Of a stretch of 64,000 nt of DNA, positions 56,719 to 64,000 are shown piece after piece (the stretch's first letter is position 1; each line of letters begins with the position of its first letter). Source of the stretch: Pleurodeles waltl (taxonomy: Eukaryota > Chordata > Amphibia > Caudata > Salamandridae); assembly GCF_031143425.1 (NCBI RefSeq), contig NC_090451.1, positions 348,758,339 through 348,822,338 of the forward strand. Direction: 5' to 3'. A program made the position numbers and the translations under genes. The notes under the pieces are model-generated. The model saw nothing but the letters and a program-made list of their open reading frames with translations. It was not told where the DNA came from and did no database searches.

Positions 56719-56929
56719 GGGTAATTATGACCCCGGCGGTCGGTGCAATAGTGGAGATATTACTGCCAACAGGCTGGCGGTACCTACCTCCACTATTATG
56801 TTAACACACCGACCGCCACGGCGGTAATGACCGCCGGGCTGGAGACTAAAGTCACTAGGCCGCCCATGGCATTTTGACCACACCCACCGGTATAGTTTCT
56901 GTGGTTTCTGTACCGCCAGTCCTCTCTCC

Positions 56930-57120
56930 CCTCCCCCCCGCCCTCCCCACATATACACACATACACGCACATACATACACACCCATACACACACACATAC
57001 ACACATTCACCCACGCATGCATACATTCCTACACACTCACAGCAACACTCACAAACATACATCCAGGTACACACGCAATCACACGAAACAACATGCACGT
57101 ACACACACCCACTCATGCAC
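56930..57120. repeat. AC-rich simple repeat
   Basis: Degenerate ACACAT/ACACAC/ACATAC stretch next to the left end of copy 5. Confidence 0.85.
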
Positions 57121-59985
57121 ACCTGGCTTATAGTGGGTACCTGATGGTACTTACACCTTGTGCCAGGTCCAGTTATCCCTTATTAATAGATTAGTAGTGT
57201 TCTAGCAACTTAGGCTGATAGAGGTAGCTATAGCAGGGCAACTTAGGCTGAACTAGGAGACATGCAAAGCTACTATACCACTTATATCATATAGCACTAT
57301 ATCATAAGAATCACAATACTCAGAGTTACTAAAAATAAAGGTACTTTATTTTAGTGACAATGTGCCAAAAACATCTCAGATGATATATTCCCTTAGGAGG
57401 TAAGTAAAATACACAAAATATACACACAAACCAAAATCAGGTAAGTAAACAGTTAGAAAAGTAGTGCAAACACTGTAGAATACAATAGGATGCAATAGGC
57501 CTATGGGCAACACAAACCATATACTAAGAAAGTGGAATGCGAACCACTTAGGGACCCCAGGCCTAGTGTAATGTGTAGAGGGTCGCTGGGAGTGTAAGAA
57601 AACACTAAGGGTGTCCAAGATACCCCCCCTAAGACCCTGAAAAATAAGAGTAAAGTTACCCTACCTCCCCAGAAACACACTAAAGTTGTGATAGGAGATT
57701 CTGCAAAGACAACAACTGACTGCAAAGCACTGAAGACGGATTCCTGGACCTGAGGACCTGCAAAGGAAGGGGACCAAGTCCAAGAGTCACGAAAGAGCCC
57801 AGATGAAGGTGCAAAATGGCTGCTTCCAGGTGGAAGAAGCTGAAGATTATGCAACAACGGAAGATGCCAGGAACTTCTCCTTTGCACAGAAGATGGGCCA
57901 CGGCGTGCTGGAGGATGCAGAGTTGTTTCCGTGCAGAAAGACCGCAAACAAGCCTTGCTACCTGCAAAGGTTACAGTTGAAGAGAATGGGTGCTGCCCGG
58001 GACCAGGAAGGACCAGAAGGTCGCTCCTTGGAGGAGGAGACAGAAGGGGCACTCAGCAAGACCCAGAGCCCATACAGAAGCAGGCAGCATTGGCAGAAGC
58101 ACTTGAACAGGAGTTCAAGAAATCTGAGCATTGCAGTCATCTCAACACTACAAAGGAGGGTCCCACGAAGCCGGTGGTCAACTTAGCAAGTTGAGCAATG
58201 CAGGGCGGGGTGCAGGGGACCTGGGCTATGCTGTGCACAAAGGATTCCTTGCAAAAGTGCACAGAAGCCCTAGCAGCTGCAGTTCATGCAGTACACAGGA
58301 TTACTGTCTGGCGTGGGGAGGCAAGGACGTACTTCCACCAAATTTGGACAGAAGGACCTCTGGACTGTCAGGGTCACTTGGATCCAGCTCCTGTGTTCTA
58401 CGGACCACGCTCGTCAAGATGAGAGGGGAGCCAGAGGACTAGTGAGGCAGAAGTTTGGTGCCTGCGTTAGCTGGGGGAAGATTCCATTGACCCACAGGCG
58501 ATTTCTTCTTGGTTTCCAGTGCAGGGTGAAGGCAGACAGCCCTCAGAGCATGCACCACCAGGAAACAGTTGAGAAAGCTGGCAGGATTAGGTGCTACAAT
58601 GTTGCTGGTAGTCGTCTTGCTACTTTGGTGCGGTTTTGCAGGCGTCCTGGAGCAGTCAGCAGTCGATCCTTGGCAGAAGTCGAAGAGGGAGATGCAGAGG
58701 AACTCTGGTGAGCTCTTGCATTCGTTATCTGAAGAGAAACCCACAGGAGAGACCCTAAATAGCCCTCAGAGGAGGATTGGCCACCTAGCCAGGTAAGCAC
58801 CTATCAGGAGGTGTCTCTGACGTCACCTGCTAGCACTGGCCACTCAGAGGCCACCATTGTGCCATCACACTTCTGCATTCAAGATGGCAGAGGTCTGGGA
58901 CACACTGGAGGAGCTCTGGGAACCACCCCTGGGGTGGTGATGGACAGGGGAATGGTCACTCCCCTTTCCTTTGTCCAGTTCCGCGCCAGAGCACCATCTG
59001 TGCCCTTCAAAGCATTCCCAGAGGCCAGGAGAGGCTACTCCTCTCAGGCCCTTAACACCTATTTCCAAAGGGAGAGGGTGTAACACCCTCTCTCAGAGGA
59101 AATCCTTTGTTCTGCCTTCCTGGGACTGGGCTACCCAGACCCCAGGAGGGCCGAAGCCTGTCTGTAGGTTGGCAGCAGCGGTAGCTGCAGTGAAAACCCC
59201 GGAGAGCTAGTTTGATGGTACCCGTGGTCCATGCTGGAGCCCCGAGGATGCATGGGATTGGAACCCCAATACCATATTTGGCATGGGGGGACAATTCCAT
59301 GATCTTAGACATGTTACATGGCCATATTCGGAGTTACCATTGTGAAGCTACATTTAGGTATTGACCTACATGTAGTGCACACATGTAATGGTGTCCCCGC
59401 ACTCACAATGTCTAGGGAAATTGCCCTGAACTATGTGGGGGCACCTTGGTTAGTGCCAGGGTGCCCTCACATTTAGTAACTTTGCACCTAGCCTTCACTA
59501 GGTGAGGGTTAGACATATAGCTGACTTATAAGTTACTTAAGTGCAGTGTAAAATGGCTGTGAAATAACGTGGCCGTATTTCACTCAGGCTGCAGTGGCAG
59601 TCCTGTGTAAGAATTGTCTGAGCTCCCTATGGGTGGCAAAAGAAATGCTGCAGCCCATAGGGATCTCCTGGAACCCCAATACCCTGGGTACCTAGGTACC
59701 ATATGCTAGGGAATTTTAAGGGTGTTCCAGTATGCCAATCAGAATTTGTAAAAATGGTCACTAGCCTCCAGTGACAATTTTAAAAGCAGAGAGAGCATAA
59801 GCACTGAGGTTCTGATTAGCAGAGCCTCAGTGACACAGTTAGGCACCACACAGGGAACACATTCAGGCCACAAACTATGAGGTCTGGGGTCCTGGCTAGC
59901 AGGATCCCAGTGAGACAGGCAAAAACAAACTGACACACAAGTAAAAATGGGGGTAACATGCCAGGCAAGATGGTACTTTCCTACA
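57121..59985 (-). mobile_element. Long LTR (about 2.87 kb), minus strand
   Basis: Minus-strand reading starts TGTAGGAAAGTACCATCTTG (59985) and ends near GGTACCCACTATAAGCCAGG (57121), with a few terminal bases apparently missing in the AC-rich flank. No primer-binding site, gag or pol is adjacent. Open frames inside (57803-58186, 58286-58711 and others) have no recognisable domains and are not called genes. Target duplication not found. Confidence 0.6.
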
Positions 59986-60008
59986 CCGCCAAAGTCATAA
60001 TGAGGCCC

Positions 60009-61137
60009 ATAGTACCCTGATATCAGATTTTAAATTTCTATCCAATTGTGTGCAAGATCATAACCCACTGGTAGTGTCATTTAAAAATCGTGCTTCAAAC
60101 ACAGACATTAGCAAGGCGTCCTCACCTATTATATTTTCAGGTAATAGCGGACTCCGTATTAAATGGGCTTCTTTTGATCCACATTGTTTTTTTAGGTCTT
60201 TGGTGTCCTAAAATTTTGATTTAGTGAATAAATGTGTAGAAATTATGGCTCCTGCTACTCAGATAATTAAGAGTTTAGCAAGCCTTTCTCAATTGGTGTC
60301 AGAATCCCTGACCTCAAAGAGCAAATGCCGTTCTCCACCTCCCCATCTCTGGTTCAGTTTAGCATGCTCTAAGGCACATCAGGCATTAAAGTTGGCCCTG
60401 AAGGCCATTCCAAGAAATCAGGAGATCGCTAAGTTAGCCAGGTCTCTGAATAAAACTACACATATGACCAGCAAGACAGAACTTAGAGAGTCAGCATGGG
60501 CAGACCTTTTGATTGCAGGAGAACTAAAGGATTCAAAACTATTTTCGCAGGTGATAAGCCGTCCTTTGTTTTCACCAGGACCCCAACTAATATTGATTGC
60601 CTAATTTCACCTGATGCCCAGGTTTCCCATTTTCTGCAGTTTGTCATTCTAAAACCGACCAAGAATGGGACGGGGAACCAGGGGTTATGTCATTAAATGG
60701 CCACAAAAGTAGTGTTGATTATAATTTTACCACTGAGTTAGAGGATGTTGCATTGGCAACTAGAAAAAGTAAAACTGGTAAAGCTCCATGTCCAGATGGT
60801 TTCTCTGTGGACCTGTCTAAAGAAAACATAGAGCTGTGGGCCCCATGTTTTACAAATGTTTTTGTACTGTGAAAACAGCTCCTGGAAGGAAGCAATTGTG
60901 TGCTTATTTTTAAGAAAGGGAATAAATCAAAATCTGCCTGTTATTGTCCAATAGCTTTATTGGACTCAACTGTTAAGATACTGGGGAGGGTACTCTTGCC
61001 AAAACTCGAAGATTGGGCAGAGAATAACAACATAATCTCAGATCTTCAGTATGGGTTTAGACAGGGTACAGGGATGACAGAACAGTGTCTTAACCTCTCT
61101 CTTCTAATAGGAAAATATGTTTATGCTAAAAAGTCTG
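60009..61137 (+). pseudogene. LINE ORF2, end of endonuclease and start of reverse transcriptase
   Basis: After copy 5 the frame continues with DFKFLSNCVQDHNPLVVSF (the SDH motif of the endonuclease). A connector follows, then RT landmarks: KSKTGKAPCPDGFSVDL near 60767 (RT-0), FKKGNKSKSACYCPIALLDS at 60905 (RT-1) and DLQYGFRQGTGMTEQCLNLS at 61037 (RT-2). Stops occur near 60210 and 60870. The catalytic YADD segment is not in the window because a gypsy element interrupts the gene at 61137. Confidence 0.8.
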
Positions 61138-61649
61138 TGTGATCGGGCGCTCCCGATCTCGCCTCCCGATGGAACAGCTTGTGACGTGTCGGAGAGCCCC
61201 GACACGTCACTTCCGCGTTCAGCCGTTCCTGTGGAAACGGTCACGGCATCTTGGGGGCGTTTCCCTGTTTCCAGGGAAACGCATCAGCTCTTCCGGGACA
61301 AGATGGGGAGAAAAGGCGAGCGGACACCGGGGAAAGAAAACGGCGGCAAGGAGGAGAGGAGCCGGACCACGGAAGCACAGAGAAGGGAAACGAGTGACGG
61401 CGGCCAGGAGCGGACCACGCAGGACCCAGAGAGCGGATCCGGAGACTACAGAGGGGAAAAGGAGAATTTCCCAAACGTAGCAGCAGAGACGAGGAGCTTA
61501 CAATCCAGCCACGACCCCGGAGGGTCGTGGCTTGCCAAGGTACGGTTCCTTTTCGGAGGAACAGATAAGAAAAGGGAAAATCCACAGGGGAAGGGAGCTG
61601 GGAGGGTTGAGAGGGAGGAGGAGGGAGGGGAAAAAGAAGGGAAGGACTC

Positions 61650-61657
61650 TATATAAG
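61650..61657 (+). promoter_or_regulatory. LTR TATA box
   Basis: TATATAAG, the likely core promoter of the gypsy element. Confidence 0.7.
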
Positions 61658-62032
61658 AAGGGAGCCTGACTGTCCCCTCAAGCCTGGGAACACTGTTTGT
61701 TTGTAAAACAACAGTACATTGGTTTTTTGCATGGTGCACGGGTTTCATATATTCTTCTCCTCTTCACACCACTTGCCCTTCCCCTTTTTCCTACTTAATG
61801 ATAAACCCCAGGAAATGACCTAAATACTTACCGTGGGGTATTTTTTCTGTTTTCTTGCTAGTATTCTCCCGGGAGCCACTCGCGTTTCCTGAAGACGCTG
61901 ACCTAAGGAAGGAACGGGGAAAGAACAACAAGATTTGAGAGAGAAGGATTACAAACCATAGACTGTGCAGATACTTACCATTTATGAATACCTATAGAAA
62001 GAGTCCTAAGAGTAAAGAAAAGACCTAATTAC

Positions 62033-62038
62033 AATAAA
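62033..62038 (+). terminator. LTR poly(A) signal
   Basis: AATAAA 68 bp before the LTR end. Confidence 0.65.
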
Positions 62039-62101
62039 ACTCTGTTTACTTACTATATTACGCCGTTTCCCGTCTGGTTTATACCGTATAGCCTGTCACA
62101 G

Positions 62102-62118
62102 TGGTGTCAGAAGTGGGA
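62102..62118 (+). other. Primer-binding site, tRNA-Leu type
   Basis: TGGTGTCAGAAGTGGGA starts one base after the LTR. Its complement ends in ACACCA, as does the 3' end of vertebrate tRNA-Leu. Confidence 0.7.
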
Positions 62119-62157
62119 TATATTCCCCCTAAAAAGGCTAAAGAAACGGTATAGACC

Positions 62158-63678
62158 ATGAGCGAGTCTCCTTCTTTAGAAGACATGATCAAACAATTGG
62201 CCGAAGGCCAACGCCATTTACGGTTGGTGTGGGAAGCTCACCAACGTGAAGCCAAAGAAGATAGGGAGGCCCTGCAGTCTGCTTTGAAAAGTCAAGCCAC
62301 CATTCTGGCGAACAATCAACTTGTGCATGAAACTGCTATGAAAAAGTTAACCGAGACAATAGCTTCCAGTAAGGTACACCCGAATGTCCCCAGTTCGGTT
62401 CTCCAAAAATATCAGGAGGGCGAAGACCCGGACTCATTCTTCACTAATTTTGAAAGGGTAGCGTCCTCTGCTCAATGGCCGGAAAATAGATGGGGCCAAT
62501 ATATCGCTCCTCTCCTCACGGGATTTATGCAGGCGGCTTATCAAGCTGCTAATCCCGGGGGCACCACCACATACCAGGACATTAAAAGGAGCATTTTAGA
62601 ACGGGTGGGCCACGATGCTGAATACTACAGAGTAAAATTCAGGAAAGTAAAATGGGGACACAATGAGGACCCCCGCACCTTCTAATTTAGGGTCCAAGAT
62701 CTGGCATTGAAGTGGCTGGGGCCGATAGGGACTAGCAGAGAAGATATAATAAAAACGGTCATCCTTGAACAATACTTGGAGTCTCTCCCTTACAGTACTA
62801 AAAACTGGATAAGGCAGCATCCTAAGGTAGACACCGAGCTAGCCATTGAATTAGCATGCGCATATCACAGGTCCACTGATGGGAGAACACTACAGCCACG
62901 GCTTAACGTGAAGACTTTCCCTCCACCTACGAAACCCATTCCACGATTTCCTTTAGAGGAATGTTTCCAACGCAGACATGGGGAGGCATCTCCTATGCAA
63001 GGGCCTCAATGCTTCAACTGTGGAGAGTGGGGACATATAGCCCGGGCATGCCCCAGGAAAACCGAGGGAGGCGAGCCGATGGAGATAGGAGTGACCCGAC
63101 GCCGAGTCTTGTGTACAGGAGGGGGAGACACCAAATGTAAACACTATATCCACATCAATGGACGTCCTCTCTCTGCCCTTATAGACTCAGGTTGTAGTCA
63201 GTCCGTTATACAACAAGACTTGGGAGAGCCGGTTGATAAGAATACCAACAGATGGGTAACCATCTGCTGTATCCACGGCGACAAGGACCAATATCCTCTT
63301 AGCACCGTAGAGATAGAGTGGGACAAGTACCGAGACTTCCTTCCTATGGGTATAATGGGCCACCTGATCGAAGAATGTATTATAGGTACTGACTATATAC
63401 ATTTGCAACAACTCTTACAGGAGTTCCAGACCCAGAAGGAAAAAGCCGAATGGCTGAACGAGGCTCCCTTCTGTGATAGTAACATTGAGTGTCCCCCATA
63501 CCGCAAGAAACTGTCCCGTCGCGAGAAAAGAGATGAAAAATTCAAGTTTAGGTCGGGCCAAGATAATAATCTACCCATAAGGGTTATAGCAGAAACTTGT
63601 AGCGCCCCTACCAGTTTCCGTCAACGTCAGAGAGAAGATCCCACTCTAATTCATGCCTGGAGAGATGCTAAAAATTAG
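62158..63678 (+). pseudogene. Gypsy gag-protease (one in-frame stop)
   Basis: Starts MSESPSLEDMIKQLAEGQRH (coiled-coil-like). The SCAN-like capsid region includes the DPDSFFTNFERVA segment and, past the UAA at 62683-62685, WLGPIGTSREDI and VILEQYLESLP. A CCHC zinc knuckle (CFNCGEWGHIARAC) lies at 63010-63051. The aspartic protease active-site Asp is at 63184-63186 (ALIDSGCSQSVI). The frame ends at TAG 63676-63678. SCAN domains of vertebrate zinc-finger genes derive from this type of gag. The UAA lies inside the capsid domain, so it is more likely damage than a programmed signal. Confidence 0.85.
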
Positions 63679-64000
63679 GAAACCAATGAGGTGGGTCCCT
63701 ATTTTCTGGTACAAAGAAACCTTCTCTACAGAGTAAGCACTACACGAGCAAGAGAACGCAAGCGTCAATTAGTAGTCCCCGAGTTCTATAGGGATCAAGT
63801 ATTGTTCCTAGCCCACAATCAGCCAGGGGGGGACATTTTGGCAGGGAGAAAACAGAGGAATACCTCCTTAGGAAATTCTACTGGCCCGGTGTTTTTGCCA
63901 ACATTAGGAAATATTGTTCGCAATGCTCCAGATGTCAGCTGACCGATCCAGGTCGACCCCGGAAAGCTCCTCTCATGCCCCTTCCCATTACTGATATTCC
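63679..64000 (+). pseudogene. Gypsy integrase, N-terminal zinc domain (partial)
   Basis: In the gag-pro frame after the TAG come VGPYFLVQRNLLYRVS and FYRDQVLFLAHNQ, the usual lead-in to the integrase HHCC domain. At a 7-G run (about 63823-63829) the conserved sequence moves to another frame, in which the Cys pair CSQCSRC (63917-63937) is read. The window ends before the catalytic DDE core. Confidence 0.75.

Larger units (their letters stand above)
56719..60008. mobile_element. Non-coding Harbinger-family member, copy 5
   Basis: Left end GGGTAATTATGACCCCGGCG with the SANT2-side box series (GGCGGTCGGTGCAATAGTGG). Right end reads, on the minus strand, GGGCCTCATTATGACTTTGG. ATAGT flanks both sides (56714-56718 and 60009-60013); a 3-bp ATA target plus terminal variation is an alternative. 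No genes. An LTR (57121-59985) and an ACAC-rich stretch fill the interior, leaving only about 20 bp of the right half. Confidence 0.75.
46441..61137 (+). mobile_element. APE-type LINE interrupted by three later insertions
   Basis: The pieces in order are a 5' region with a 149-bp duplicated monomer (46453-46740), ORF1 (46946-48316), the start of ORF2 endonuclease (48322-48567), [Harbinger copy 4], more endonuclease (56122-56718), [Harbinger copy 5], the end of endonuclease and the reverse transcriptase start (60009-61137), [gypsy LTR]. Reading frame closes over both Harbinger insertions when one target copy is removed. Many stops and frameshifts mark it as old. Clade is not determined. Confidence 0.8.
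61138..62100 (+). repeat. Gypsy 5' LTR (963 bp)
   Basis: TGTGATCGG...CCTGTCACA, with TGTGA/TCACA inverted termini. The 5' part holds palindromic GACGTGTCGG...CCGACACGTC near 61183-61208. A TATA box and an AATAAA lie in the order expected for U3-R-U5. Confidence 0.85.
61138..64000 (+). mobile_element. Gmr1-like Ty3/gypsy LTR retrotransposon (5' part)
   Basis: 5' LTR, tRNA-Leu-type primer site, gag with SCAN-like capsid, zinc knuckle, protease and then integrase, running off the window. Integrase directly follows protease with no reverse transcriptase or RNase H between them, the Ty1/copia-like order known in the Gmr1 group of gypsy elements. In-frame stops at 62683 and 63676 and a frame change near 63823 make this copy defective as read. 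Confidence 0.8.

Noticed and set aside
57501..59312. Multiple 90-180 codon frames, considered as a host gene
   Set aside because: They lie inside the long LTR at 57121-59985, no domain is visible and no single frame dominates.
61117..61656. 179-codon frame at the start of the gypsy element
   Set aside because: It lies in LTR U3 upstream of the TATA box and begins in the preceding LINE; its Arg/Glu/Gly-rich composition reflects GC-rich LTR sequence.
62683..62685. Programmed stop-codon readthrough between gag halves
   Set aside because: The UAA lies inside the SCAN-like capsid domain, not at a gag-pol boundary, and other breaks are present in the element.
62158..63678. A host SCAN/zinc-finger gene
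   Set aside because: It is preceded by an LTR and tRNA-Leu-type primer site and followed by protease and integrase sequence, so it is a retrotransposon gag.

Overview
The window looks like a piece of a very large, repeat-dominated vertebrate genome, most likely an amphibian and probably a newt or salamander. This organism call is inference from the mix of elements: PIF/Harbinger DNA transposons, a Penelope-like element, L2/CR1-like LINEs, a Gmr1/SCAN-type Ty3/gypsy element and unusually long (about 2.8 kb) LTRs. I found no host protein-coding gene, tRNA, rRNA or CRISPR array. Nearly everything recognisable is a transposable element or a relic of one.

The main content is five members of one PIF/Harbinger superfamily. 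Copy 1 is 1-2748 and is cut by the window edge. Copy 2 is 15926-23944, copy 3 is 27641-37021, copy 4 is 48568-56121, and copy 5 is a short non-coding member at 56719-60008. The three complete coding copies have the same layout and carry THREE genes rather than the usual two. A spliced Myb/SANT gene (called MYB here) lies at one end. A HARBI1-like DDE transposase sits in the middle, convergent with MYB. A second spliced Myb/SANT gene (called SANT2) is divergent from the transposase and is followed by minisatellites and the other terminus. GGCGGT/ACCGCC boxes crowd both termini and recur in the divergent transposase/SANT2 promoter. Target duplications are 3 bp and A/T-only (AAA, TTT, TAT). Copy 3 keeps an intact transposase (D167, D243, E279 in a 368-codon frame) and an intact 653-codon SANT2, but its MYB is broken.

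Layout. 1-2748 Harbinger copy 1; 3780-4580 L2-like LINE endonuclease remnant; 5097-5265 MITE with TTA duplication; 8400-11215 solo LTR with CAAT duplication; 14008-14760 hairpin-rich MITE-like block; 15926-23944 Harbinger copy 2; 27541-27640 and 37025-37740 two halves of an L2-like LINE split by Harbinger copy 3; 38131-40560 Penelope-like element with a GIY-YIG endonuclease and hammerhead-like motifs; 41400-42190 palindromic MITE with a C-rich core; 42363-45873 rearranged LTR pair with a nested MITE; 46441-61137 a LINE (ORF1, endonuclease, reverse transcriptase) broken by Harbinger copy 4, by copy 5 (itself hit by an LTR at 57121-59985) and finally by a gypsy element running from 61138 off the end of the window. 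The LINE reading frame closes cleanly over both Harbinger insertions, which fixes their boundaries and the order of events.

The system most worth pursuing is the three-gene Harbinger. Its two Myb/SANT proteins have parallel architectures (N-terminal SANT-like domain, long low-complexity linker, helical block, basic tail), as if duplicated from one ancestor. One transposase copy also lacks an intron that the other three copies carry.
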